Translations under genes and position numbers: made by a program
The notes under the pieces: generated by a model
Database searches by the model: none
What the model saw: the letters and a program-made list of their open reading frames with translations, nothing else
What the model was told of the DNA's origin: nothing
Shown here: positions 34,203-42,713 of the stretch, in pieces
Numbering within the stretch: the first letter of the stretch is position 1
Layout: every line of letters starts with the position of its first letter
Virus record (IMG/VR): IMGVR_UViG_3300028864_000014
Span: 124,001 to 188,000 of that record
Reading direction: 5' to 3' (one strand)
Source of the DNA: a virus
DNA length: 64,000 nucleotides

Positions 34203-35624
34203 ATGAAAATAAAAGATTTTATATCAAGAAGCATTCAAAATTATCCAACATTATACAAAAGTGATAATTATTTTAATTCAAAACTTAAAGTGTTGAGTCA
34301 TATTTTTTTCTCAATTGGTAATGGTTATGAAGTAGCAGAAACTAATACACCAGAAGAAGGTGGCTATGTAGTAGAGCCAAAATATAAGAGAAATAAAGAA
34401 ACTGATGACTGGGATAGAATTAAAGATAAACCATATGGTAAAGATAAATACAAAGAATTACCAAAAGACTATTTTGAATCAGTCATGTATTATGTTAGTG
34501 GAATTGAAACTCCTATTGAGGTAATTCATAATAATCATGATTATGTATATTATAGATTTGATAAAAAAATAAAAGAATGTGATTTTTTTTATAAGCCAAG
34601 TTTAGTTGAAGTTATTAACGATCGTTCATTTAGCCCATATCCATTTAGTAAAGGGTTTTCACTTATTTGTGATATGTATTATAATAATGAATTTATGCAA
34701 CTAGATTGGACAGAAGAATCAATTATATTATGTAAAGAAACATTGAAATACTTTTTTAATGAAGAATTATATAAAGACAATACATATTATCCAACTGATA
34801 ATAATATTAAATCAGATTTGAATCATTTTCTTGAATATGATAAAAAAGGTCCAAAAGCTATAAAAGATTTACGTAAAACTTGGGGATATAAAGATTCTGA
34901 AATATGTCCTGACATAGAGGAAATTACTAATAGAAAATGGGAATCATGGACTGAATTTCATAATAGACAAATAGATTTTTTAAATAATTTTTTAAAAAAA
35001 TTTGATAAAGGATTCTCTGAAGAAGATTTTAAAAATGATTATATTAATAAAAATAAAAAGAAAGAAACTTATACAAAATATCAAAAAGCATCAAAACAAT
35101 TATTTCAAAAAGTATTTGGTGATGAGATTTATGAAAAATTTGAAAATACTCAGTTAAAAGAAATTGATTGGAAAGGTGTTGAAATAAAGTCGAACGAAAT
35201 TCTATCAATTATACCAAGTATAAAAGATAGATTTAAAAAAGATTTTTTTAATGATAGAAATTACTCTATGCTGGATTTATATATCACTTCTATTTTAAAT
35301 TATGGTTATCAATCTAAAATTAATTCTATTAACAATGATGAATCTATAGATTATAACGATTATCAGAATGCTGCAAAAGAATTATTAGAAATTCTATTTT
35401 GTGAATATAATTATGAACAAATTCAAGATTCACCAATGAATGAAGTTATTTGGAATGGTGTTGATATAACAACAAATGATATACTTAAATGTGTACCAAA
35501 CATCAAAGATAGATTTGAACAATCTTCATTAGATTATTTTAAAGATAGAGATGAATCTATGCTTGATTTATATATTATGTCAGTTTTTCATTATGGTTAT
35601 CAAGATAAATGCGAAAAAATATAA
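34203..35624 (+). CDS. hypothetical protein with duplicated C-terminal domain
   Basis: 473 aa from 34203 (M-K-I-K-D-F-I-S-R-S), because the promoter at 34172-34179 lies after the upstream ATG. The C-terminal ~190 residues are two tandem copies of a ~95-residue domain: each has Y-Q-x-A-(S/A)-K-x-L, an I-P/V-P-x-I-K-D-R-F core, then S-M-L-D-L-Y-I and H/N-Y-G-Y-Q. The N-terminal half is acidic and aromatic. Function unknown. Confidence 0.72.
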   Translation: MKIKDFISRSIQNYPTLYKSDNYFNSKLKVLSHIFFSIGNGYEVAETNTPEEGGYVVEPKYKRNKETDDWDRIKDKPYGKDKYKELPKDYFESVMYYVSGIETPIEVIHNNHDYVYYRFDKKIKECDFFYKPSLVEVINDRSFSPYPFSKGFSLICDMYYNNEFMQLDWTEESIILCKETLKYFFNEELYKDNTYYPTDNNIKSDLNHFLEYDKKGPKAIKDLRKTWGYKDSEICPDIEEITNRKWESWTEFHNRQIDFLNNFLKKFDKGFSEEDFKNDYINKNKKKETYTKYQKASKQLFQKVFGDEIYEKFENTQLKEIDWKGVEIKSNEILSIIPSIKDRFKKDFFNDRNYSMLDLYITSILNYGYQSKINSINNDESIDYNDYQNAAKELLEILFCEYNYEQIQDSPMNEVIWNGVDITTNDILKCVPNIKDRFEQSSLDYFKDRDESMLDLYIMSVFHYGYQDKCEKI

Positions 35625-35630
35625 TAAATT

Positions 35631-35804
35631 ATGAAAGAAGATATAGAATTTACAAAATGGTGCTTTACAAATCATAAATATATTTATGATTTGAGAGAAG
35701 ATGCATGGTTTCATATTAAATCATTTAAAACTTATACATGGGAAGAGATTCATGAACATTATGTTAAATTAACTAAATTAAAAAATGAGCAAAAACATTT
35801 ATAA
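35631..35804 (+). CDS. small hypothetical protein
   Basis: 57 aa (M-K-E-D-I-E-F-T-K-W-C-F), Trp- and His-rich and helical. It begins 6 nt after the duplicated-domain gene and overlaps the next gene by 20 nt. Confidence 0.6.
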   Translation: MKEDIEFTKWCFTNHKYIYDLREDAWFHIKSFKTYTWEEIHEHYVKLTKLKNEQKHL

Positions 35805-35970
35805 TAAGAGTAAATTTGGTTTTTTATCTGAAGATAATAAATCATCAGAATTAATTGAATGCGATCGTTATTATTATCGACATGAAATTCGATTTTGTAG
35901 GAAATTTCCATTTTTAAAAAAAGAATTTATAGAATATAAATTTGTAGATGAACATTGGATTGAGCAATAA
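35785..35970 (+). CDS. small hypothetical protein
   Basis: 61 aa, basic, with R-Y-Y-Y-R-H-E-I-R-F in the middle. Unknown function. Overlaps the previous gene, so the two are coupled. Confidence 0.6.
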   Translation: MSKNIYNKSKFGFLSEDNKSSELIECDRYYYRHEIRFCRKFPFLKKEFIEYKFVDEHWIEQ

Positions 35971-35984
35971 AAAATATTCAATAA

Positions 35985-36536
35985 ATGAAAAATCATAAAA
36001 TAATAGGTATTGATGGAAAAGAATATTATGTACATAGAAATATTGGAGTAGCTGGCTTTATATTTAGATATTATAAAGGAAATTTGCAGGTGTTAGCTAA
36101 TCAGAGAGGTTCTGGTACATCAAATCATAAATACTTATGGAATTGCCCTTGTGGTCATTTAGATTATGGTGAAACACTTAAAATGGCATGTTCAAGAGAA
36201 ACAAAAGAAGAATGTAAATTTGTAATTGATTATAATAAATTAGTATGTTTTGATATTAATGATTCGCCATCAGCATATTTACAAAATGTGACTCATAGAT
36301 TTTACTCACTATTAGGTAAAAAAGATGATACTAATAATATTGGCATAGGAAATGAAGGGGAATTAAATGAAGTTAATAATGTAAAATGGATTAATATATT
36401 TGATATTGATAACTATCATTGGGCATTTGAACATGATGATGTAATAAAAAATCTTTGCAGAAAAAAATTCAAATTAGGTGAATTATATCAATCCTGTTAT
36501 AAAATTTTTTATAGTTTTTTCAGAGTAAATATATAA
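35985..36536 (+). CDS. Nudix hydrolase
   Basis: 183 aa. A full Nudix box G-x5-E-x7-R-E-x-x-E-E is present at residues 57-77 (G-H-L-D-Y-G-E, then R-E-T-K-E-E). It would hydrolyse a nucleoside diphosphate linked to another group (mutagenic NTP, NAD(H), ADP-ribose or dinucleotide). Upstream of an ATP-grasp gene; with NADAR at 41486 an ADP-ribose/NAD-related role is worth testing. Confidence 0.88.
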   Translation: MKNHKIIGIDGKEYYVHRNIGVAGFIFRYYKGNLQVLANQRGSGTSNHKYLWNCPCGHLDYGETLKMACSRETKEECKFVIDYNKLVCFDINDSPSAYLQNVTHRFYSLLGKKDDTNNIGIGNEGELNEVNNVKWINIFDIDNYHWAFEHDDVIKNLCRKKFKLGELYQSCYKIFYSFFRVNI

Positions 36537-36593
36537 AATTAATATAATTAAAAATTAATAATTTAAAAAAATATATAGTGTAAAAAACTGTAT

Positions 36594-37460
36594 ATGAGAA
36601 AGGAAAAAATGATAAACTGGATAATTGACACAAATTTGTGGGATGAATATGAAGAACGTTTAATTGATTCCATAAAAAAATCAGGAGCGAATGTATGTTT
36701 TTATGATGAGATAAAAAATTCATCATTTAAAAAATTTATTACTAGCGAATTTTCATCTAATAATAATATTAATATATTTCATGGCTCACTTGGACATGGC
36801 AGACAATTAACACATCTACCAATTTATCCAGGAGTTTTTTTGACTATTGATAATTATGAATGTTATAATTATTATGGATATTTTGGTGATTATCTTCTTA
36901 ATGAAGATTATCTGATGATGGGTCTAAATGATGTATTAAGAAATAAAGATAAAATCTTTAGTACTTTTATTAATACCCATGTGTTTATAAGGCCTTCTAA
37001 TGGATTTAAATCATTTCCAGGACAAATGTTATCATTCAATAATTTTGAATCTGAATTTAGCTTATTAACAAAATCATATTGCGGATTAGATATGAACACT
37101 TTAGTATTAATATCTGATAGACAACAATTGAAAGAAGAATATCGTTTTATTGTGGTAGATGGAATAGTAGTATCTGGCTCACAATATTTTGATGAAGAAA
37201 ATATTGGAACATTTGATCCTTATTATGATAGAATTTGTCAAGATCAAAAAGCTACAGATTTTGCAATTAAAATGTCAAAAATATATCAACCTGATTTAGC
37301 ATATACTATTGATGTATGTAAAACAATTGATGATGAGTATAAATTACTTGAACTAAATTCATTTAATTGCGCGTCAATGTATGGAAATGATTATGATAAG
37401 GTAGTAAAAGCTGTCAATGAATTATCAACAAATGAGCACAATAAATTATTTAAAATATGA
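36594..37460 (+). CDS. ATP-grasp domain protein (R2K-clade-like)
   Basis: 288 aa; an in-frame ATG at 36609 (M-I-N-W-I-I-D-T-N) is an equally good start. The layout fits the small ATP-grasp proteins of the R2K clade: a N-terminal Rossmann-like part, H-V-F-I-R-P-S-N-G-F-K-S-F-P-G lysine/Arg site, R-F-I-V-V-D-G and, near the C-terminus, E-L-N-S-F-N, the Mg-binding motif. Such proteins ligate an acid to an amine, often on peptides. Substrate unknown. Confidence 0.75.
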   Translation: MRKEKMINWIIDTNLWDEYEERLIDSIKKSGANVCFYDEIKNSSFKKFITSEFSSNNNINIFHGSLGHGRQLTHLPIYPGVFLTIDNYECYNYYGYFGDYLLNEDYLMMGLNDVLRNKDKIFSTFINTHVFIRPSNGFKSFPGQMLSFNNFESEFSLLTKSYCGLDMNTLVLISDRQQLKEEYRFIVVDGIVVSGSQYFDEENIGTFDPYYDRICQDQKATDFAIKMSKIYQPDLAYTIDVCKTIDDEYKLLELNSFNCASMYGNDYDKVVKAVNELSTNEHNKLFKI

Positions 37461-37690
37461 AATATAAACAATGTGTAGTGTATGTATATGATGATTGCTG
37501 TAAAGCAGATGGCCCTGATTGTAATTTTGATAACTGTGAACTTAGAATAAATAGGGAAAAAGGTATAATTTATAATACAATTAAACGTCGCACAGAATTT
37601 AAAAATTTATCAAAAAAAGAAAGAGATGAATGGTGTAGTCATTGTGGTTGTGAAGGTGGTTGTGATTTATGTAAGAATATAAATGATTAA
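37457..37690 (+). CDS. small Cys-rich protein
   Basis: 77 aa with ten cysteines, in C-C-K-A-D-G-P-D-C-x4-C-x-L and C-S-H-C-G-C-E-G-G-C-D-L-C. Likely binds zinc or another metal. It overlaps the ATP-grasp gene by 4 nt, so it may be its small substrate or partner; that is speculation. Confidence 0.7.
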   Translation: MKYKQCVVYVYDDCCKADGPDCNFDNCELRINREKGIIYNTIKRRTEFKNLSKKERDEWCSHCGCEGGCDLCKNIND

Positions 37691-37693
37691 AAT

Positions 37694-37969
37694 ATGAAAA
37701 TAGGAGATGAATTATTATGTAAATGTAAATCCATTTATAAAATCACATCTGCTGGAGTATTCAAAAAAAATACAAGATACAAGATACAAGATATAATATA
37801 CAATAAAGTAATTTACAATAATTCATATACTACAAGTATATCATATATAATTAATGAGCATTATTATTCAGAATATTTTGTAAATGCTCATTTTTATTCA
37901 GAACAAGATATTAGAAAATTAAAATTAGAAAAAATAAATGAATATAGAATTAGAAAAAATTCTGAATGA
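37694..37969 (+). CDS. IGD-type SH3-like RK-tagged protein
   Basis: 91 aa. Opens M-K-I-G-D-E-L-L-C-K, a small SH3/KOW-like barrel opening shared with genes at 42149, 54531, 56622, 56866 and 57083. Ends D-I-R-K-L-K-L-E-K-I-N plus a basic tail. Overlaps the MazG-like gene by 32 nt. Confidence 0.7.
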   Translation: MKIGDELLCKCKSIYKITSAGVFKKNTRYKIQDIIYNKVIYNNSYTTSISYIINEHYYSEYFVNAHFYSEQDIRKLKLEKINEYRIRKNSE

Positions 37970-38447
37970 AATTTCAGAATTAAATCACCTTGATGGTAAA
38001 AAATTTCTTGAAAGATTTCTTAAATATAACGAAGAATATGGTGAGTTTTCCGCAGAAGTTTGTAAACTTATTGGAATAACACAAAAACCATACGATGAGG
38101 ATCATTTGATTGAAGAAATGGCTGATGCCATTCAAAATCAATTCTCAGTATATTTAAATGTTTGTGAAATAGGCAAATTTTCAATTGAAGAAGTTTTCAA
38201 AAAAATAATAGTAAAAAATCAAAAGTGGAGAGAATGTTATCCTAAATATACAAATAAACAAACAAAAATTCATTCCTTAATTTTATTGAAAATTAGAGAA
38301 TCTAATGTTGTATATGTTGATGGCTATACAGTAAAAGATAATGTAAAAAATCCTCAAATATCAAATTATACAATATTATCTGATGATAAGTATAATATAG
38401 TACTTTTAGACCCTATTACAAAAACATTAAAACTTGAAACTATATGA
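37938..38447 (+). CDS. MazG-like nucleotide pyrophosphohydrolase
   Basis: 169 aa. E-E-Y-G-E (E32-E33-x-x-E36) and E-E-M-A-D (E60-x-x-D63) form the metal site of the all-alpha NTP pyrophosphatase superfamily (MazG/dUTPase-like). It would hydrolyse an NTP to NMP and pyrophosphate, perhaps removing non-canonical nucleotides or lowering (p)ppGpp indirectly, as proposed for phage MazG. The C-terminal ~65 residues are an added beta-rich part. Confidence 0.82.
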   Translation: MNIELEKILNEISELNHLDGKKFLERFLKYNEEYGEFSAEVCKLIGITQKPYDEDHLIEEMADAIQNQFSVYLNVCEIGKFSIEEVFKKIIVKNQKWRECYPKYTNKQTKIHSLILLKIRESNVVYVDGYTVKDNVKNPQISNYTILSDDKYNIVLLDPITKTLKLETI

Positions 38448-38677
38448 TAGAAAATAACTATCATTCTGCAGAAGCAATCTGTATTACTTGTGGAACTACA
38501 AAGGAAAACAAAAACAATGGACATTGTATAAATGGACATGATAATTGGCTTGAAGAAATAGATGATGTTCATATGTTTTATGACGCTACAATTAAGTTAG
38601 GCGTTTCATTACAAGTTATCATGAATTCATTTGATACTAATACTGATGTTGTAATACCAAATAATCATGTCAAATAA
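38444..38677 (+). CDS. small zinc-binding protein
   Basis: 77 aa with C-I-T-C-G-T near residue 12 and C-I-N-G-H-D-N-W downstream, a CxxC-x(n)-CxxH-like site. Unknown function. It overlaps neighbours by 4 and 11 nt. Confidence 0.65.
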   Translation: MIENNYHSAEAICITCGTTKENKNNGHCINGHDNWLEEIDDVHMFYDATIKLGVSLQVIMNSFDTNTDVVIPNNHVK

Positions 38678-38930
38678 AATAACGAAAGAAAAAAATAAAG
38701 AAATTCGTAGTAAAATAGCATTAGAAAAGGAAATTAAAGAAAATCCCGAATGGTGTTATTGCGAAGAATTATCTGAATTAGAACCTGACGTAGATTTTGA
38801 AAATGATGAAATAATAGGTTATACTGATCCTGTTGATGGATTTCCATATCATAACTCAACTGGATATACTTTACCTATTTATATTTGTAAAAGATGTGGT
38901 AAAAAAATTTCACAAAGTATAGTATATTAG
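38667..38930 (+). CDS. small zinc-binding protein
   Basis: 87 aa. N-terminal charged helix, then C-Y-C in W-C-Y-C-E-E and a final I-C-K-R-C-G-K-K, giving a four-Cys site spread over the chain. Function unknown. Confidence 0.65.
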   Translation: MSNKITKEKNKEIRSKIALEKEIKENPEWCYCEELSELEPDVDFENDEIIGYTDPVDGFPYHNSTGYTLPIYICKRCGKKISQSIVY

Positions 38931-38932
38931 TT

Positions 38933-39292
38933 ATGAAAAGAATGAATCGCAAAAAAATAATTATTGAACTTGAATGGTTAAGAAGTGCAATGTCTCATGT
39001 AATGTTAGACGCTAAAGTTGCTGGTATTGGATGGAAAGTTAAATCATATGGTGCATATCATGATAATGCAGATAAACTAATTGTAGAATTAGGTGGTGAA
39101 AGTACCAAAGATATTCAAGATGAAATTTTAGAAGGTTGGAAAGAAATAGATAACTCTAAATTAGAAGACATAAAAAAATATGTTTCTGATGAAGTAGGAT
39201 ATACAATAATTGATTCTGAAAATAAACAATATGGCGCTAGTGATGATGAGATTATAGAGATGATATTTAAAAAATTTATATTAAAAGAATGA
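38933..39292 (+). CDS. hypothetical protein
   Basis: 119 aa, helical and charged with a compact start (L-E-W-L-R-S-A-M-S-H). Unknown. Overlaps the nucleotidyltransferase gene by 4 nt. Confidence 0.68.
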   Translation: MKRMNRKKIIIELEWLRSAMSHVMLDAKVAGIGWKVKSYGAYHDNADKLIVELGGESTKDIQDEILEGWKEIDNSKLEDIKKYVSDEVGYTIIDSENKQYGASDDEIIEMIFKKFILKE

Positions 39293-39906
39293 ACTATACA
39301 GCAGAAGAAATTTGTAATGAATTACATTTAGACATAAATGAGATATTGAACATATTTCCATACGGATCACAAATATATGGGACTGCAGATGAGTATTCTG
39401 ATTTTGATTATATCATAGTTTATAAGAGATCAATATTACCAAGTGGATCATTTAAAGATAATGCAATATCATCATCTGATAGAGAAATTCAAGGAACTTG
39501 TTATTCAAGAGGAGGATTTATAGATGCAATAAATAATTATCAAATGTCAGTATTAGAATGTTTATTTTTACCTGAAGATATGATAGTTAAAAAAACTTTT
39601 GATTTTAAAATTTCCAAATTTGATAAAAAAGAATTTTCTAAAAAAGTTATAACATTAGCATCATCAAGTTGGCATAATGCTATACTGTCATATAAAGATG
39701 ATAATTTTGAATATGCATCTAAAAATATTTATCATGCATTGAGAATATTAAATTTTGGTATTCAAATTAAAGAAACTGGAAAAATATATGATTTTGGCTC
39801 AATGAATATAATTAAATCAAAAATATATGATGATGAAAACATTTGCAAGCCAAAGGATTGGTATGATATGTTTATTGAATTGAGTAACAAATTAAAAAAT
39901 AATTAA
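39289..39906 (+). CDS. nucleotidyltransferase-fold protein
   Basis: 205 aa. Pol-beta-type motif Y-G-S-Q-I-Y-G-T-x4-S-D-F-D (25-40), with metal-binding Asp38 and Asp40, followed by helices (S-S-W-H-N-A-I-L). Resembles RlaP-type or minimal nucleotidyltransferases that modify RNA or proteins. Partner HEPN not seen next to it. Target unknown. Confidence 0.8.
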   Translation: MNYTAEEICNELHLDINEILNIFPYGSQIYGTADEYSDFDYIIVYKRSILPSGSFKDNAISSSDREIQGTCYSRGGFIDAINNYQMSVLECLFLPEDMIVKKTFDFKISKFDKKEFSKKVITLASSSWHNAILSYKDDNFEYASKNIYHALRILNFGIQIKETGKIYDFGSMNIIKSKIYDDENICKPKDWYDMFIELSNKLKNN

Positions 39907-39908
39907 AT

Positions 39909-40262
39909 ATGAAATTATTAAATAAAATTTTTGGCAAAAAAAAGGAGCCAATTATTCTAAAAGGATATTATACTGGCACTATTCAATTAAATGAAAATGA
40001 ATCAAATTCTAGTAATGATTATGATTATGTAGTTCATGTATCAGAATTAGAAAGGTATAAAGATAATTTATCAAAAATAAAACTAGAAAATGTAGAAATT
40101 AAATCTGGAATGAATATAAACCAATTTAATTGGATAAAAACTTGTGTAAGAGAACAATTTGTATCAATTTATGAAACAAATAAAATACAATGGTTAGAAA
40201 ATATTTCTACCTTAAATGATGAAAGAGCTGAAAAGCTTAAACAAATTAAAAAATCAAAATAA
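39909..40262 (+). CDS. tandem paralogue 1 of YYTGT family, RK-like tail
   Basis: 117 aa. Opens with a basic stretch, then G-Y-Y-T-G-T-I, H-V-S-E-L-E-R-Y, I-K-L-E-N-V-E-I and F-V-S-I-Y-E-T-N, blocks shared with the next two genes. Ends E-R-A-E-K-L-K-Q-I, a weak RK tag. Unknown function. Confidence 0.7.
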   Translation: MKLLNKIFGKKKEPIILKGYYTGTIQLNENESNSSNDYDYVVHVSELERYKDNLSKIKLENVEIKSGMNINQFNWIKTCVREQFVSIYETNKIQWLENISTLNDERAEKLKQIKKSK

Positions 40263-40263
40263 A

Positions 40264-40578
40264 ATGTTTAATAAAAAACAACCAATAAAAGGACCAAGAG
40301 GTTTTTATCTTGAAACTATTTCGACAAAACAAGGATATGATAAATATACAGTTTTTTTACATGTTATAGAAGTAGAAAGGTATGAAAATAATTATTCCAG
40401 AGTAATATTAGAAAAGGTAGAAATTGAGAAAGGGGATGATCCTGATAAATATGATTGGATGAAGACATGTGCAAAAAATAAATTTGTATCAATAGTCAAA
40501 ACTGATAAAGTAGAATGGTTGATGCCTACATTAAAAAATGATAGAAGAGATAAAATTTTAGAGATAAATAAAAAATAA
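40264..40578 (+). CDS. tandem paralogue 2 of YYTGT family
   Basis: 104 aa from the ATG at 40264 (M-F-N-K-K-Q-P); the ATG at 40216 lies far inside the upstream gene. Shares H-V-I-E-V-E-R-Y and F-V-S-I-V-K-T with neighbours; ends D-R-R-D-K-I-L-E-I-N. Confidence 0.7.
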   Translation: MFNKKQPIKGPRGFYLETISTKQGYDKYTVFLHVIEVERYENNYSRVILEKVEIEKGDDPDKYDWMKTCAKNKFVSIVKTDKVEWLMPTLKNDRRDKILEINKK

Positions 40579-40580
40579 TC

Positions 40581-40934
40581 ATGAGTAAAAAACCAAAATT
40601 ACCTCAAGGATATTACATTCATAAAACAAATCTTAGTAAAAGTATAGGTAGTTCAGAGTCATATGAATATAAAGTGATGGTTTATGTTGAAGAAGTAGAT
40701 AAATATAATGGAGGAATATCTAAAATAAATTTAGTGAGTTTAGAAATCATTTCAGGTTTTGATCCATCACAATTTGATTATGTTAAAAGAGCGACCAAAT
40801 CAAAATTTATATCAATTAAAAATACCTCTGATATTGAATGGCTGGTAAGTGAAAATGATATAAAACAAGAAAGAAAAGAAAAACTTGATAAAATAAATAA
40901 AAAGAATTTTATACAAAGATTATTTTCAAAATGA
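40581..40934 (+). CDS. tandem paralogue 3 of YYTGT family, RK-tagged
   Basis: 117 aa. Same block order (Q-G-Y-Y-I-H-K, V-E-E-V-D-K-Y, F-I-S-I-K-N-T). C-terminal R-K-E-K-L-D-K-I-N-K is a full RK tag. Three paralogues in a row point to local duplication. Confidence 0.72.
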   Translation: MSKKPKLPQGYYIHKTNLSKSIGSSESYEYKVMVYVEEVDKYNGGISKINLVSLEIISGFDPSQFDYVKRATKSKFISIKNTSDIEWLVSENDIKQERKEKLDKINKKNFIQRLFSK

Positions 40935-41122
40935 AAAATAACTATTTTATTGTTATTTTGTTTTCTATCGTATCAGTTATGATTATTATATCATCTTGTG
41001 TATATTCATTAAATATAACATTAAGCTCAACTGTATTTGTTTCGTCAATTATAAACGTTGTTTTATTCTATATTTTATATTATACATCACATTTAATTTA
41101 TAATATTTATGAAAAAATTTGA
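40931..41122 (+). CDS. small membrane protein
   Basis: 63 aa with two membrane helices (I-V-I-L-F-S-I-V-S-V and F-V-S-S-I-I-N-V-V-L-F-Y). Overlaps the genes on both sides. Function unknown. Confidence 0.6.
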   Translation: MKNNYFIVILFSIVSVMIIISSCVYSLNITLSSTVFVSSIINVVLFYILYYTSHLIYNIYEKI

Positions 41123-41309
41123 TATTAAAGAATTAGCAAAAGATTTAGTTAATGATTCAGTATTTAAAAATACTAATGTTGATAATATAATTTGTGTTGT
41201 AGAAGGATTGAGTTTTTGCCAAGATTTAGATATGATAGAATTGAGAAAGTATATAAACATTGCTCAAAGAAGTAAAAAATTAATTAAAATTAATGGAAAA
41301 ACTCATTGA
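41109..41309 (+). CDS. small paralogue (DIKELAK family)
   Basis: 66 aa, helical: M-K-K-F-D-I-K-E-L-A-K-D-L, paralogue of the next gene. Overlaps both neighbours by 14-17 nt. Unknown function. Confidence 0.62.
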   Translation: MKKFDIKELAKDLVNDSVFKNTNVDNIICVVEGLSFCQDLDMIELRKYINIAQRSKKLIKINGKTH

Positions 41310-41502
41310 TATAAAAGGATTAGCAAAAAAAATTGCTAGAGAAACATTTATTTTTAAAAAATTAAATGTTTGTCAAGAATATTATGATATAGGAATATTT
41401 AATAATTTTAGTTATGATGATGTTATTGAATTAGGAAAACAATTAAATAAAGAAACAAGAAAATATAAATTAAAAAAAATAAATAATGAAAAAGAATTAT
41501 AA
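41293..41502 (+). CDS. small RK-tagged paralogue (DIKGLAK family)
   Basis: 69 aa. Shares I-D-I-K-G-L-A-K-K-I-A with its upstream neighbour and ends T-R-K-Y-K-L-K-K-I-N, an RK tag. It overlaps the NADAR start by 17 nt. Confidence 0.65.
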   Translation: MEKLIDIKGLAKKIARETFIFKKLNVCQEYYDIGIFNNFSYDDVIELGKQLNKETRKYKLKKINNEKEL

Positions 41503-41962
41503 ATTTTTCCTTAAAGGTGAATTCAGCAATTGGTTTCCTTCTATTTTTACAGTAGATGATGTGACATATAATTGCGGAGAACAGTATATGATGCATCAGA
41601 AAGCTATTTGGTTTAATGATATTGAAACAGCTAGAAAAATAATGAACTCTAGTTCTCCTTCTGACCAAAAAAAGCTTGGTCGTAAAGTTAAAAACTACAT
41701 TGATGATGTTTGGAATAATGTTAGATATGATGTAGTAAAAAAAGGATTACGAGAAAAATTTTCACAAAATCCTAATTTTAAAAATCTAATGTATAAATAT
41801 AAAGATTATATTTTAGTTGAAGCAAATCCAAAAGATAGAATATGGGGTATTGGGTTTTCTGATTATGATGCATTAAGTAACATTGATGATTGGGGACAAA
41901 ATCTATTAGGTAAAATGCTGAATGAAATAAGCAAAGAATTTTTTGATGATGAGAAAAGATAA
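41486..41962 (+). CDS. NADAR-family (YbiA-like) protein
   Basis: 158 aa, standard length. Family pattern: F-S-N-W-F-P after the first strand, C-G-E-Q-Y-M-M-H-Q-K-A near 32-41, A-R-K-I-M, W-N-N-V-R-Y-D-V and D-R-I-W-G-I-G. NADAR enzymes cut N-glycosidic bonds in ADP-ribose-type substrates; some remove ADP-ribose from guanine in DNA, countering DarT-type ADP-ribosylation. In a phage this is a candidate anti-defence gene. Confidence 0.87.
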   Translation: MKKNYKFFLKGEFSNWFPSIFTVDDVTYNCGEQYMMHQKAIWFNDIETARKIMNSSSPSDQKKLGRKVKNYIDDVWNNVRYDVVKKGLREKFSQNPNFKNLMYKYKDYILVEANPKDRIWGIGFSDYDALSNIDDWGQNLLGKMLNEISKEFFDDEKR

Positions 41963-42158
41963 AATATTGTATTTGTTGAATGAATATAACGTTAAATATT
42001 CTACTGATTCTTATAGAGTTGATATTAAATATGAATATGGAGATTTCGTGTTTTATCTTAATAACTCTATGACAGGAGAAACGTGTTATGAAAAATTAAC
42101 TCCTGTATATGATATTAAAACTACAAGGAAATTGAAATTAGAAGAAATATGCAAATAG
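41943..42158 (+). CDS. small RK-tagged protein
   Basis: 71 aa; ends T-R-K-L-K-L-E-E-I-C-K, with the last Asn replaced. Beta-rich middle. Overlaps the NADAR gene by 20 nt. Confidence 0.65.
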   Translation: MMMRKDKILYLLNEYNVKYSTDSYRVDIKYEYGDFVFYLNNSMTGETCYEKLTPVYDIKTTRKLKLEEICK

Positions 42159-42493
42159 GTGATTATTTAATATGTAAAGATGATTATTATCTGGATAATG
42201 TATCAAAAAAATCTGGTGTTAAGATTGTTAATAATTTTTTTAGAAAACCATTTTTTATAAAAAACGAAAAATACAAAATAGATAATATCATTTTTGTGGA
42301 TGTGAATATAAGTTCATATACTTCTGGTACCACAAATAATTGTAGTCCAGATATTCATATTACATATAATATTAAAAATGATTATTTTGATTCCGAATTT
42401 ATTCCAAAATGGTTTTATGATATAAAAACAATTAGAAAAGAAAAAATCAATAAAATAGATAAATTATGCAAATCAAAATATGTGGTGGGTTGA
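42149..42493 (+). CDS. IGD-type RK-tagged protein
   Basis: 114 aa. Opens M-Q-I-G-D-Y-L-I-C-K (SH3-like), and has T-I-R-K-E-K-I-N-K-I-D followed by a 9-residue tail. It overlaps the next gene by 28 nt. Confidence 0.68.
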   Translation: MQIGDYLICKDDYYLDNVSKKSGVKIVNNFFRKPFFIKNEKYKIDNIIFVDVNISSYTSGTTNNCSPDIHITYNIKNDYFDSEFIPKWFYDIKTIRKEKINKIDKLCKSKYVVG

Positions 42494-42654
42494 ATGATGT
42501 TGAATCACCATTAGATGAAATTTTGTATCAAACTATTATTCCAAGAATAGACGACATCATTTACTTTAAAAATAAAAGATATAAGGTGTATGAAATAATA
42601 ATTGATTATGATTATAATGAAATAAGTGTTTATGTCAAAGATAGTATAAAATAA
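42466..42654 (+). CDS. small hypothetical protein
   Basis: 62 aa, beta-rich, no tag. It ends the transcription unit; a promoter follows 36 nt later. Confidence 0.55.
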   Translation: MQIKICGGLNDVESPLDEILYQTIIPRIDDIIYFKNKRYKVYEIIIDYDYNEISVYVKDSIK

Positions 42655-42689
42655 TATCTACTAAATTTTTAGTATTTGATTTTTTTATG

Positions 42690-42697
42690 TATCTTTG
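42690..42697 (+). promoter_or_regulatory. Bacteroidota-type promoter (-7 box)
   Basis: TATCTTTG 17 nt before the start at 42714. It heads the long array of small paralogues. Confidence 0.65.
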
Positions 42698-42713
42698 TTT
42701 TTAAAATAATATA

